In this document: in pieces, positions 25,311 through 37,694 of the stretch
Layout: each line of letters opens with the position of its first letter
How positions within the stretch are numbered: position 1 is the stretch's first letter
Assembly (NCBI RefSeq): GCF_001949145.1
Contig: NW_019091417.1
Location: forward strand, 856,321 to 920,320
DNA: 64,000 nt
Direction of reading: 5' to 3'
Origin: Acanthaster planci
Lineage: Eukaryota; Echinodermata; Asteroidea; Valvatida; Acanthasteridae
Made by a program: the position numbers and the translations under genes
Notes under the pieces: generated by a model
The model's input: only the letters and a program-made list of their open reading frames with translations
The model's database searches: none
Told to the model about the DNA's origin: nothing

Positions 25311-27999
25311 TGTACACTGCATTATGGTGCAGTCCTAGCACCAGCACCTTCTAACAATGTACAAGTAACTCTGTTCCGTTCTTCCAGATGAGCTCTTTCT
25401 CTGACCTGCCCAGTAATGCAAAAATAGGAATGTTAACATGTCTGTCAAAGCAATTTTTAATGAGAGTCCCAAAGTCTCCACAGCAATTAATGTTGCACAT
25501 GTACATGATTTACCGTGCAATGAATCATTCAGCTTGATTTTTTATAACGGACTCAAGTTTTTTCCTCAGCATATGGTTTATGATTTGTACTCGCTTAACT
25601 TTTTAATTTTTTACTTTTTTATGAAACCTGTAAGTATTGAAAACTTTATTTTTTATTGCAATCACAGTTAGTTTTTGTCTTTGATACCTAACCTGTAAAT
25701 TGGGATTTGTTCGCTATTGGTTATGGAAACAAAAATATAAATAAATAAATGTACACTGTATGTAAACTACACTGGACAGATCATGGACTTATCTGCACAG
25801 TGTACACTTTTCTGTCAACGTTGCATGGATACTGTTTCCAGGTAGACATCAAAATCATCTACTTATTAACCTGTTAGCTTTGATTAGCAAGACTATTTCA
25901 CCACCACTAAAACACAACGCCCATGGGCTTGCCCACAAAATTGTTCCAAAGGTCACTGAATTGGATAGTCCCTATTATTGAAGAGTGATAATGCATCCTA
26001 AATTTGCAACCTTTGATAATGGTTGACCTAAGTAGTCCTTTAGCACAGAAACAATATTGCGAGGGCAGATACATGTACATGTATGTACAAATGTATGTAC
26101 CAAGCCAAATATAGCCATGCTTATCCATTGCAGGAATCAGTCCAAATGTACACCATGCTTCCCCATGTTCATAAAAAAAACCTCAATATTTTCTTATACA
26201 TCAATATGTATATAACAAGCTACATGTATTTAACAAGCTACGTATAAAGTTTGATACACTTTTGCTTGTTTAAAATCTATTTATTCTTACATGTCTACCT
26301 CATGATCAACTAGGTTCTGGTGCACAGAATTATGAAGGTATATTAATATGTATGTAAGTTTCGTTAAGGACATGCCTAACACAAGCTTTGCTTTTAAGGT
26401 GTTGCCACCTCTTCTGATACATATGTCTTTTAGACGTGTCTTATTATTATTATTTCTGCCACGGGAGGAAATAAATGTGTGTGTGTGTGTGTGAAAAATG
26501 AAATGAAAATTTATGTTTGTAAAGTAATTTATTAAAGTACTTCATAAGATATCACCACAAAAAGATCGTAACAATTTTTAATTCTTCTCTCAGTCAGCAC
26601 ATTGCCAAAATACATGTAATTGAAAAGTAAAAAACATTTTGCTTGTTCTCCACCAACGTTACACATACCGGTATATATGCCATGATCACATTTATGTAGA
26701 GGGATCTGGGATCAATCCTATCATGAAATATTGTGAAGGTATTGCTGGCAATGCATTGTTGAATGCTTGCTGCCAAGTTAAATGTTTATCAACACACTGG
26801 GGTATCAGTAGGGTTGGGAATATTACGTACAATATATACACAGTAATGAAGGCTCAAAAGAAACTGCACCTTGATGAAATCAGTCTGTCTCTCCGTCCTG
26901 TACCTTGGGCTGATCAATGGAGATTTATGCGATGGGGTAGGTGTGAAAACTTAATCCCTGAAAAGGGCCGAGTTTGTTTTGTCTTGTTTGTTTTATTTTG
27001 GATTTTTTAGCCTTCTCACTGCCTGGGAGTCTTTGAGATTTTGACAGAGCAAAGCCCAGTCTTTCTAGAAGTTGGCATGCAATAAAGACATCCACTGTAA
27101 ACCCTTAACCCCTTGGTATTTTTGCCAGGATGTAACTTGAAATTCTACAAAATCTTCCAACTTCCTAAAAGAAGAAATGGATATTACCTCAATCCTCCTA
27201 AATCCTTAAGAAAAAGTTTTTCAGGTATTTGGGGTACATGCACAACTGTCCATGAACTTGAAACTACCAAAAAAAATGGAAATATAGGAACTGTGAGATT
27301 AATGTTGTAAGGCCTTCATGAATGTACAATGTTTGTAAAATTTGTGCCATGTACATGTAAGACATCAGTGGTAAAGCTGAAGAAGGTGTGGTACAATAAT
27401 AAAAAAAGCCCCAGCTCTCATGGTTTGAGGGAGAATACAGATTATCATGCACAAATGGTCTGTCTGCTCAACTGACCTCAATCGGTGCTACTACACGATT
27501 CTGCATGACATCTCCAACTTAGGCCTAATTCTTTTCTTGAAAAAAAAGAAAGGTGTAAGTGGATGATGGCGGATTGTACCATCAGTTGACTGCATAAGAT
27601 TGATTGATCATGCATATTGACTGATCACGCCCAATGCATGCAGACATGGCAGGCCTACTAGTACATGTATGTAATGTCATGTACATGTAGATACTGAGTT
27701 GAAAAAGTTTGACATAATTTTTGTTCCCGAATGTTACTTGCAGACTAAGCAAATGGCATGAATGGGAACATCGACTTAACATCCAGTGAGCATGCACATC
27801 AGTATTAATTTTGGATAGGCCCATATTTTGGTCGAAAGGTACTCATTGCAGTGAAGGCAGATTTGGCATTACAGAATTACAGTTCTGCCATGTCTGCGCT
27901 ATTTGGGCAGGAAGTTTGCCGACGAGGACATCCTTGACTGTGCCCTGACACGCCTGTAGGCCTGGGCGGCTAGCAGCCCCTTGCTCCCACGCGGCAGTC
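25311..27999. other. Non-coding, AT-rich stretch
   Basis: No gene recognised. Open frames up to 123 codons (26639-27010, plus) lack any recognisable domain or supporting splice context. A GT microsatellite lies at about 26477-26493. ACATGT words continue at low density. Confidence 0.5.
26477..26493. repeat. GT dinucleotide microsatellite
   Basis: About eight uninterrupted GT units. Confidence 0.9.
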
Positions 28000-28177
28000 G
28001 ATGCATTGAAGAATGAAGGTAAGCTTATTCTGAACTGTACCGACGGCGTTATTTACTGTAGGTGAAATAAGTATTGCCTCAGAAGTCGTCAAAAATCAGG
28101 TTCCCAGAAACCACTAGAAATGACATCTCAATCAAACGGTTAAGAAACACAACAGAGAAATAACAGTGGCAACCTAC

Positions 28178-28430
28178 CTCAGAAAGGGACACCAATCACT
28201 TGAAAATGAAGTTTTCCGCCCCAAACGTCCAGGCACACGCAACAACGGCCACGTTCACTAGTAGAGACCGTTGAAGTTGGTACACGCAAATAGTCTGTCC
28301 TGCGTTACGTAAATCCCGTTCGATGCTCAATGCATGATGAACGAGTAACAGTTGGTAGCACCGCAGCTGAGGAAGCACACCACTTGTCACTGCGGGTCTT
28401 CACAGAAACGACGGAGCGCCCTCCATTTTC
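28178..28430 (-). promoter_or_regulatory. Possible distant 5' non-coding exon/promoter of the gelsolin-like gene
   Basis: The first coding exon of the gelsolin-like gene is preceded by an AG acceptor, so transcription starts upstream. Around 28.2-28.4 kb base composition becomes GC/CpG-richer and a good minus-strand donor (CTGAG|GTAGGTTG) lies at 28177. This could be the leader exon, leaving an intron of about 14 kb filled by the ACATGT-rich tract. This is inference from composition and one splice motif only. Confidence 0.22.
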
Positions 28431-28851
28431 TAAAAAGAAGCGCCTTCGTATTGATGCCCTTCTAACCAGGTACAATCGTTAAAGGACCTATAAAATGAAT
28501 TCATAAATACCTCAGACAGTCTCGCTATTCAACAACGTGCAACTTGATGAGTATTAACATTTTGATATAGAGCCTGAAAGTGCTAGTTGACCCCTGCCGG
28601 TGCGCTTCCGGAACCTTTTATTAGAATTTTTAGAACTTTTGTAATATTTTCCGTTCAGTTTCTTCTTAAAAACCAACCCGGAAAAAGGGGCTTTGGAAAA
28701 TATTTGCTATTATATCAATTTGTGGAAACTGAAAAGTTACCTGATCTAAAAGAGAAATATCCCGCCAAAATTGATCCATAACTTCCGAAAATCTAAAATA
28801 CATGAAGAACAGTGCATTAAGACAGTCTCGTACGCAGCTGAACATTTAAGG

Positions 28852-29107
28852 CATGGACGTGTATAATAAAATCTGGACTCCCAATGCTAATAATCAGCTT
28901 ATTGAGTCATTGAATCCACTCGCGGCCATTTTACCGAGCCGAATACAAAGTTTTCCTAGATCCTGGCAATGTCCGCCTTTGTTCTTCCCGACGTCAACAG
29001 AGGGGAGCCAACCCACGCCATTTGTATTCGGCTCGGTAAAATGGCCGCTGGTTGGCTTCTTTTTCATACAAAGGCATTGCAAGTCCAGGTTTTTATATAC
29101 GTCCGTG
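28852..29107. mobile_element. hAT-type MITE, complete copy with perfect 8-bp target-site duplication
   Basis: This 256-bp element has termini CATGGACGTGTATAATAAAA and, on the minus strand, CACGGACGTATATAAAAACC. It is flanked on both sides by ATTTAAGG (28844-28851 and 29108-29115), an exact 8-bp duplication as made by hAT transposases. Inside is a perfect 28-bp inverted repeat (28922-28949 against 29021-29048) beginning GCGGCCATTTTACC. There is no coding content. The same family occurs at 57647 and, reduced to its ends, at 58812. Confidence 0.9.
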
Positions 29108-29819
29108 ATTTAAGGTTTGAAATTTTATGGTAGTCCATCGGTAAAGGCCGAAATAAAAACAGATCAAAATATTTTAGATAGTCTTATAAGTTATAGGTAA
29201 TAAACTTAAAGCAACATTCTCCTTCAATTACGAAAGATTCTAATCTTTTATCTAACCTTTGCTGACAGCAACTGCGTGATGTCAACTCAACGGAATCTGG
29301 AACCCATCGACTGCAAATAGGTAAACCTTTGCAACGTTGTACAATCTCGCTTTCACGTAAACACAGGTACTGAAAACAAACGTGCGTAAACATGGAGACC
29401 TAGGTACGATATCGCCGGAAGTGAAAGGTCGTTAGGAAAATTCGTTTTTAGGCATCTCCGAGTCCAGGTGACTTTTCCTAAATATTACTTAGGGAAGACA
29501 AAGGTAAAATTCCAACAGGTGCGTTTGATGGGGTGGTTTCAGTTAGGATTTTTTCTTCCAAAAAATATCAACCGTGATTGGACAGCCCAACGTAAAATCC
29601 CAAAAGGAGGACCGCGCAGGGTTTCGGAAGCTAGCTGCGTGACATTTTACTTTCAGGCTCTATTGCCCGCTGAGAACTAATAATGCCCCCTGCGTAAATC
29701 ACGCACTGTCGCCTTGATATGAGACAGTTTAATTGATTATGATTGGGCAAAAGTCTGTGCGCGCGCGGCTAGCCACGCGCGCGCCAAGACCATATAAGGG
29801 GATTCTTTTGGATAACCAT

Positions 29820-29912
29820 GGGTGCGTTCAATTACCTTCCCTGAATACACCAGTGTTACACGCATGGGAAGCCTCGAAACGAGGCTAATCGAACGCTGCA
29901 GTGTATTCGCCA
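29820..29912. repeat. Imperfect palindrome with GGGTGCGTTCAATT / AATCGAACGC arms
   Basis: GGGTGCGTTCAATT and TGAATACACCAGTG are mirrored by GGCTAATCGAACGCTGC and CAGTGTATTCGCC within about 95 bp. A further GGGTGCGTTCGATT end lies in inverted orientation at 31480-31493, so this may be one terminus of a larger element of about 1.67 kb. No matching target duplication is visible. Confidence 0.4.
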
Positions 29913-30444
29913 AGGCATTCTGGGAAAGAGGCCAAGTCCCCGCCAGTTCCATTATGTCCATGCTCGAACAGTCCGTCCGTGAAGTGCGGGCTGTGCTATG
30001 GGGAGTAAATAATCAAGGTCAGCCAATAGCAAATGTGCACAAACTGCCTATACATACACTGTACATGTACACTTCTACTATAGTGCAAACAGAATGTGCA
30101 ATCAGCATTTGAAAATTCCACCTTTCCACATGAATAGCTTCAACCAGCATACTGATAAGGAAGGGTTGCCCCTTTGGCCATACACTACCAACAGCAGAGA
30201 TCAAATACAAAATTATGAAACTTCAGCCGTGCTTTGACATGAAAGCTTTCCGTAGAATTTACTCCTGTTGACACACTCCAGCCCAAGAGTTGGAAACCTG
30301 AGCCCAAAATAGGGCACCAACACAAGAGTGGAACAAACCACCAAGGAGAGTGTTTCGAGAACTTTCAGTCACCTGCGCATATATCCACAGCTTGGTCAGT
30401 TGGTGCGCGGGCTATACTTGCCATCAAGGAAGTACCCCCACCCT

Positions 30445-30555
30445 TGGTTAGGGCCCTGTTAGGGCTACCCTTCATAATTAGGGTTGGCCTCCGTTAGGTT
30501 TACCGCCGTCATTAGGGTTGGCCTCCGTTAGGGTTAAGCTCGGTTAGGGTTGGCC
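30445..30555. repeat. Degenerate TTAGGG-containing tandem array
   Basis: TTAGGG occurs six times plus one TTAGGT in about 110 bp, interleaved with GTTGGCCTCCG and similar spacers (about 20-bp period). It resembles interstitial telomere-like sequence or a decayed minisatellite. Confidence 0.75.
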
Positions 30556-30876
30556 CATCGGGAAACCATCAAGTCCTTCGGTCACTGCTGATTTTTTTGA
30601 AAATTACACACAAAATTGAAACAGCATGAACAGTGACAGAGTAAATCGTTTTTCAGAATTTCCACATGATTGCATGGGTATTTACCAGTGGAGTGTTGCT
30701 GCCAACAATCAAATGTTTCTCATGTCTCATAATTCATAAAACTGCTATCCCTGGCTTGTTCCAGTCTTTCCACCACTGGTGTAACTAACGCAAACGTGAG
30801 AAATGATTTTTCAATCCAGCCGCCATGACATCCAGGACGCCGCCATCTTGGCAATATAGGGTGCCGGCGCTGAACC

Positions 30877-30976
30877 NNNNNNNNNNNNNNNNNNNNNNNN
30901 NNNNNNNNNNNNNNNNNNNNNNNNNNNNNNNNNNNNNNNNNNNNNNNNNNNNNNNNNNNNNNNNNNNNNNNNNNNN
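30877..30976. other. Assembly gap, exactly 100 N
   Basis: A run of exactly 100 N, a length often used for gaps of unknown size. The flanks are GC-rich on the left (GCCGCCATCTTGG) and AT-rich on the right. Confidence 1.
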
Positions 30977-31625
30977 ACAAAAAACAATGTGTTGTGTGGT
31001 CCTTCAGATTTCAGTTGATTTTCAATTTTTAGTAGGTTAACCAATGATTTTTTTAATTATCCGCCCAAAACAAATTCCCCCCCCCAAAAAAGTGAATGTT
31101 GCCAAGCCCTCCAAGCGGCCATTTTTTCAAATGACATCACTCACCTTCCTGGGCTTTTTTTGACTAATTTTCAATCCCATTTTTGTCTGCTTTGCCCCCA
31201 GATGGGTGCCCCTGAATGACAGAGATGATCCTGGGCCATACTGACACAATCCCACCATTGCTTGGCCCAAACAGACCCCTCTTTTCGAAACAATCTCTGG
31301 GGGGTACTTTTTGTGCGCCTCGGCCTGGCGGAGAATTTTCCTTTAATTGGGACACTGCACCCCCAGGGACTTGCTCGCCAGCCAGGGTAGTGGTGCCTAA
31401 CACCAGGACAGGCACAAAGATCACGTGACGGCTAAACGAACGCTCTTGTGTAAGTTTGACCATAGAGCTACGTGTAACCCAATCGAACGCACCCTATGAA
31501 ATAAAATGGACGGGGAATGGAGGGGGTGTTCAGGAGAATGAAAATAACATTCTAAAACAACATCGTTGGAAATCTGTCATATATTGACTTCTTTTGACTT
31601 ACTGACTAAAAAATCTATTTATGAA

Positions 31626-31760
31626 TGGGAATAAATACGTGCTTGTGGCCGGTTTCAAACTAACGTTTAAGACGGGCTCATGAAACTGAACGCTGATAAT
31701 GCCCGGCACTGCGTTGTGGTCTTAAACGCACGTTTAAGACTGACCAAGCACATTATTCCC
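31626..31760. mobile_element. 135-bp inverted-repeat MITE with 7-bp target duplication
   Basis: Termini are GGGAATAAATACGTGCTTG and, on the minus strand, GGGAATAATGTGCTTGG. They flank inner inverted motifs AACGTTTAAGAC and GTCTTAAACG. TTATGAA occurs immediately on both sides (31619-31625 and 31761-31767). A diverged copy lies at 17724-17888. Confidence 0.7.
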
Positions 31761-32225
31761 TTATGAAAAGCTCACTGTATATTGATTAAAATGCAGCACG
31801 AGTTTAGTATCTATGTAGCAGAGAAACGTAAAATGATTCGATATGGCGCCAACAAATTTAAATTTCGAATTTTTTAAACACTATTCCATCATAAACTAAG
31901 TCGATTCCAACTTTTATCCCATATCGATGCACACGGAAAGGTTCGGGATCGATTTCAACCTGCTTACTGTATGCAGATACAGAGACACATTTACAAGACT
32001 CAACCTGGAATGTCAAGTATTGAAGTTTATCGATGGCAGCAGTACCAGTACAGGACCTCAACGTTTTAATTTATTTCACATATAATCACGCACACATTCG
32101 GAAAAATCAAATAAAAATACGTTCGCAAAATATATAATATTATATTGCGTAGAAAAAGGTTCCCGAAAATGCTGCCTTCATTCACATCGACACAATCCTT
32201 TACAACCACATCGCCTGTTAAACAG

Positions 32226-32487
32226 CAGGGGCGGATCCTGGGTTTTCCCGAAAAGGGGAGCATGACCCAGGGTTTTCTTTAAAAAAAAAGGGGGGGGGCT
32301 GAACTAAAGTGAGGTCCGGGCCTGCTTACTGGATTCTAAGATTGGATTGGATTTTAGGCTCTCTGTGGTGCAATCTCAGGCAGTGTGGGCCTTCTTTTTT
32401 CTACCCCACTTTCTTTTTTTGATTTGTTTATTTTTGCAGGGTAAAAAGGGGGTGCGCACTCCACGCACCAAACCAGATCCACCCCTG
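32226..32487. mobile_element. hAT-like MITE, CAGGGGCGGATCC termini
   Basis: The left end CAGGGGCGGATCCTGG and the right end, on the minus strand CAGGGGTGGATCTGG, are inverted. The interior of about 260 bp contains homopolymer runs and no coding frame. CAGGGG(C/T)GGATC ends are common in hAT families. The adjacent 8-mers (TTAAACAG and AATAGTAC) do not form a clear duplication. Confidence 0.6.
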
Positions 32488-33481
32488 AATAGTACATTTT
32501 TACTCATAATTTGATGCTTATAAGGGCCAAATTCGGCCAATTAGACCTTCAGCAAAATCGGAAGCCCATCAGAAAGGGAATGAATACCTGGTTTAACGGT
32601 TAGACGGGCATCAAATGTACGATTTTAGTTTGGGAGGCCACTTGTTCGTTTTTGTCTCCGACCAAATTTCGTTGGGGTGTGTCCTTAGCGCTTGCCAAAC
32701 GTGAAACATTCACTTATTGAACGTCGAACAAGGAATCAGTAACTAACAGTATTCTGGAGAGGATTAAGAAGTAGGGCGCCGTGATCATACAATGTAAGCA
32801 TGGACAGTGGCGAGGCTAACCGCTGCGCTAGCGATGCACTCGACATGTGCGCCCCCAGCGACAGATGACTAAATAAAACGTTTGCCATGATAATGTAATT
32901 CAACGTGTACGCGTGGTGAAACAGAAGAACGTGCAAAATTGTGATAAAACCCCGTACACCAAATCTGTTTTCGCGTTTTGCTGTTTTGAACCCCACAACA
33001 GAAACGCAATTTTTGTTTTCAAATAGATAGCTAAACAGGCGTCTCTGGCTGTGGAGACGGTCGTCCATTTTTCCTGCCATTTCGGCAGGAGAAAAAGAGA
33101 TAAATTAAACTGAAAAACGATTCTTTATTGGTTTTGAAGTTTTCACGGTAACTGCCATTTACTCGGTCCGGAAAAGCTTCCTGCTGAAAAGCTACAGGCT
33201 AGGGTAGCATCCTTTATCCACAAAAGACCTCTCGCCCTTCAATGGTGTGTGAAAGGGCAGTTTCTAGAGTGTCGGAATAAAAAGTACTTTCGTCATGGTC
33301 ATATGAAACAGATCAATGGTCTGTGATAGCTCCATGCATGGTGCACCAGAACAGAGGATCCGTTGTTGGATAAGCTGCTCCGGCGTACCAATTATTAATA
33401 TTATCAGCAACACGAACCCTCGCGCGCATTTTTACTATCGGTTCGACGTTCAAGAGATATCAAGTTCCATCAGGCTGCAGA

Positions 33482-36226
33482 ATGGAAAAGTTTTACGCTC
33501 GCCTTTTCGTCGTGGCATTACTTCTCCAACTGTGCTTCTCAACAACAGTCAAAGAAAGACCAATAGTGTATTTCGATATGACTGTTGATGGTGAACCACT
33601 GGGAAGGATTATCATGGAGGTATCGTACTTGAAACATGTTCTGTAACATGTTACTCTGCCAACCAGCCAATTTGTGACTGGAATCTGGATATAAGCTTGT
33701 CAATGGGTGTTCGATTGAGTTATCAGTATTGATGGTTACAAGTACCATAGCTTGGTTGAACTCGGCGGTTGCCCACATGCTTTCCATCGGACTTTGATTA
33801 AGTTCGTCAAATCTACCATAGTAAAAATGTAAATTAAACATTCATTCAGTTAGTCGAGAAAATAAGAAGCCTCAGAATGAATCAAGTACTTGAATTTAAA
33901 CATTTGGAAGAATGTTCTAATTGTAGCTAAATAGTTCAAAATCCAAAAATGGAATCGGCATGGCTATGTTATGAAGGTCATACATATAACACACCGTCAC
34001 TGCAGTTAGCATATAATATTTTACTTCACTCAATAGGACATATATAATTTCCCCACAGCTTTACAGCGACATTGTCCCCAAAACAGCAGGTAAGCAAAAG
34101 TTAAATCGTTTATGCCCAGTAGGCTACGCCTTCAGAATAAATCGGTCAACAATCTCAACGTTAATCGAGCCAGTTCATAGGATTCTTGAAGCCACGAAAA
34201 TGTCACAGCAAAATTAGCCCATAGTGGACGAATTCAAACCACATGAGTTTGTAGAAGGCCCCGTATATATGTTATGGTAGGCAAAAATTCAACAGGAGCC
34301 TTGACCAAGGAGATGCAGTCTTTGTATGGAGAAGACATGTTCATCGTTAAGTTTTCTTGATAGCAATACAACATTTTTACTTTAATTGCAAGGGCGGATC
34401 GAGAACCAAATTTCCGAGGGGCCAAACTCGTTGCTGGGAGTGATATTTTTAATGTAACATTGTATGACCTTTGGATGAGGGTAAGGTTCGGGGTGTTTGG
34501 CACACTTTTGGAAGGAAGGGGAATGAAACGGCCCAAATCGTCCCCCCCCTAAAGCACAAACCTAAACCAATGTGTTTTGTAAAGGTTTGGCATGCACATC
34601 TTCCTTTACGCCCCAACATTTTATGCAGAAAATTTTCGCGCTCTGTGCACCGGCGAGAAAGGCTTTGGCTACGAAGGGTCAAGAATCCACCTGGTGATTC
34701 CCGACTTTGTCATCCAGGGTGGGGACATTATCAAAGGCGACGGAAGCGGAGGAAAGATCAGCATCTATGGAGGGGTATTTCCTGACGAAAACTACGAGTT
34801 AAGCCACAGCCATGTCGGTAATGTCCCAACCATCCAAACCACATATCCAGTGACAGTTACAGTTTCTTAACTCTACAACATAATGACGAATTTACAGGTT
34901 AGGTTGGGACATGTACAAAAAATGTATGTCTCAAAGCCTAGCCTAAGCAAAAAGTAAATAAAGTACTCCCGTAATAAATATCACAACATTTCCAAGCACA
35001 GTAAAATCAACATGTCTGAACAAATTTCCCGATTAAACGAAGAATGAGGACAGAAAATTTTCGCCGAAAAAGCCTTAGTGTCCCAGAATGGAGCCCATTT
35101 TCTCAAGCAATTAAATAAAAACTAAATCTGAAAAAAGACATCTTCTTACATTTTACAATCTTTATTTAACCCTGCTTACAGCAATATTTGCTCCATTTTG
35201 GAGTGCCGTTTTGCTAATTACTTGATTAAAAAAAGTACGGCCAACTATCAAAACCTTCCATGATATCCTACCTCTGTTCATGCTGAAAAGCCTCGTTTAG
35301 TCGCTGTTTACACAGAGGCTTCCCCTTAGCCATGAAAAAAAATATAAGAGCCGGTCCCTGAGTAAGGCCCACTGAACTGTCTACGAACATCTTCCAGTTG
35401 TGATTCTCAAGTGATTGTTTACATCAGGCCTGCACTTATCAATGGAAACGCCCTCCAAGGACACTTTCAATGGGGTCGGGCCCCTTTGATGTTTGTGGCT
35501 TGGGCTGACCACAGAGACACATGTCTGGACATACATTAACCAAATCAGCTCTGCTCATAGCCAGTCAGATCTTCGGTTACACCCCACTCCAGCCCCCCCC
35601 CCCGCACCTAAAAAAAAAAATAATAAAAATTCAATGCCATTTCTTTCCTTTGGGAGTGTGGAGGACAGCCATGTAGCAACATTAAACCATTTACAACAGC
35701 TTTGGGGTCAAAACAAATACAATTCACACAGTTGTAATACCACTCTCCAAAATGGAGCGTCTAACTGCGGGCACCAAGGAAATCAGAGGAAACAATGCCG
35801 TGTAGGGTTAAGAAATACTTTTTAAAGATATATTCCTCGTACTTTATCAAAGGGGGCAAGTGTGGTAGACGTGCAACTGTACAAAATATTCTGAGTAGTT
35901 GCTGGCGACTAAGTCCAGTCATATCTGTTCAGGGTGGAAAGCCACCACGTACTATGATTGGTCTGGTGCCTCTCCTCCTCACATTTAATAGCTGCTTTGA
36001 TATTTCCCTGTTTAAAGGTATTCTGACTACAGCTGGCCGATTAAACAGCAACGGCTCACAGTTCCGCATTCTTCTTACACCAGCGACATATTTCGATGGA
36101 CGAAGCGTTGTATTCGGCAGCGTCCTTTTCAAGAGTCGCGGAATACTCAGAGAGATCGAAAGGTTTGGCTCATATAACGGGGTCCCCTCTGCAGAAATTG
36201 TAATTGCCAAGAGTGGCCAACTGTAG
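33482..36226 (+). CDS. Secretory cyclophilin-family protein with degenerate active site, 4 exons
   Basis: Exons 33482-33619, 34059-34089, 34629-34817 and 36018-36226 join in phase through GT/AG sites into 188 residues. A hydrophobic signal peptide ([20 protein letters not shown]) precedes a single cyclophilin domain: [66 protein letters not shown] and VVFGSV. Secretory cyclophilins of the CypB type are peptidyl-prolyl isomerases of the ER or extracellular space. No KDEL-like tail is present, so secretion is plausible. Key catalytic positions differ from cyclophilin A: Arg55 is Leu78 (IHLVIP), Ala101 is Thr124, Asn102 is Ala125, Phe113 is Arg136, Trp121 is Tyr144 and His126 is Ser149. Phe60 and Gln63 equivalents (Phe83, Gln86) remain. 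Strong isomerase activity is therefore doubtful, and a binding role is more likely. Intact frame and splice sites argue against a pseudogene. Confidence 0.88.
35165..35520. repeat. Dispersed repeat, copy A (inside cyclophilin intron 3)
   Basis: It aligns with 59525-59880 in the same orientation: shared CTCCATTTTGG, ACTTGATT, TGTTCATGCTGAA, AGCCT.GTTTAGTC and TATCAATG blocks in the same order. It is non-coding and diverged by many substitutions and indels. The element class is not recognised. Confidence 0.6.
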
Positions 36227-37690
36227 GCTAAAAGTTGACAACCGCGTCAGCATAAATGACACATGGACAGGATTATGCTCTCCAGGATCTTGCGCATATT
36301 CACACCGAAGGACACAGACTGAAATGATAGTTTTCTCGCAATTTTCGTGCAGTCAATGGCCTTTCATTCGAGGAAGATATGTGCCTGACTGATAATAGAT
36401 TAAATTTGCTTAATTTGATGTGCCACTTTTAAAGGGCAGTAAACGTACTTTGACACACCATTTTCTCACTTACACGGATGCGTACGTACAGTGTAAAAAG
36501 TGTCTTTGAAAAAGCCAGTTTTTCTGTCTTCGGACTGAGTGGCACAAGGACAAGAGAGCCTGGAGAGTGAGTTGAAGTTTATGCCTAAACTAAGCACTGT
36601 TCCTTTTTTATATTTCATTTAAAAAACTTTTCCCAGTTCTTACTATCTGAGGTATTATGCTGTTTTTCTTTGGTAGCAAAATGCGAACTTACCGTGAACA
36701 CAGCACGGCTTATGAGTTCTTACACATCCCTTTTAATAAGTTTTACTTATACCCCTTACTCCTAACTGAGCCAGCACCAACCTTCATTACTAATACCGAT
36801 ATTCGCAATTTGAAAAAATAAAGGAGTGATATCATTTAGTTGTTTCGATAAAAAATCAGTTACATTTCTTCTGTACCATGTACTGCTTTCAATGCTTGCA
36901 AATATTAACAACCCGCTCCAACAGGTCCAGAGAAGTATGATTTTGTAATCACGGAAAATGCAGAGATCTGCAGTTTACAGACAATCTCTAGAGCCTCCAA
37001 TAATCATTAACAATTCAAAAGCAAATGTTAAATGAGTTTATTCTTTCGATAGTGAAACTATTGTTCTTTTACGCTTACTCTTATCAGTAAAAAGGTTAAT
37101 TAAGACAGGTGGAGGGAATGAAATAAATACCTGAAAAGTGCAGCCAATATCTGAGATCTATTTTGAATTATTTTATAACGTACTATGTATATCTAAAACT
37201 ATCAGGTCACAAGAAACTACCACTTTAGGTCGATCAAACTTTTTTGTAAATATCAGCTACTAATCATCCTTTACGAACAGAGCACATTACAGCAGATTAA
37301 CAACAAAAGTGAAAAAATCATGATCACATTCTCACTGAGACAGAGTTGTTCGAAAAGAGTAAAAAATGCGAGGCAATGATGTAAAGCGCAGTTTAAAAAT
37401 ATCTGTCTTGCACCATTATAGTTTATACCCTCTACCTCTCACCATGAAGTTTACCGCAATTGAACAAACTTGTCGTGAAATTATGCGGCAAGGACAAATT
37501 GATCAATATGAAGAAAAATGTTTTTGAGTGGCCAAAAAACCTACACATTTACTCATTTAATTTTAAATAAGCCCTGCAGTTGAGTTAGTGCCTGGCAGCT
37601 ATAGTGGTCTCCTGCGTTATTTAAAATTGCCGAGAAAATTTTAATATTTCACATTGCGCCACTCATGGCGATAATCTTGTCCTCGGTCTC
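36227..37690. other. AT-rich intergenic region
   Basis: Between the convergent cyclophilin and receptor genes I see no coding frame, RNA gene or strong repeat. Confidence 0.5.
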
Positions 37691-37694
37691 GGGA

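Noticed and set aside
34385-34440. Second CAGGGGCGGATC-like hAT terminus (AAGGGCGGATCGAG)
   Set aside because: No matching inverted end could be located and the terminal CA is absent.
34234-34785. Several frames of about 100 codons on both strands around 34.5 kb
   Set aside because: They overlap cyclophilin exon 3 in other frames; only the frame with [15 protein letters not shown] fits the family and splice phases.
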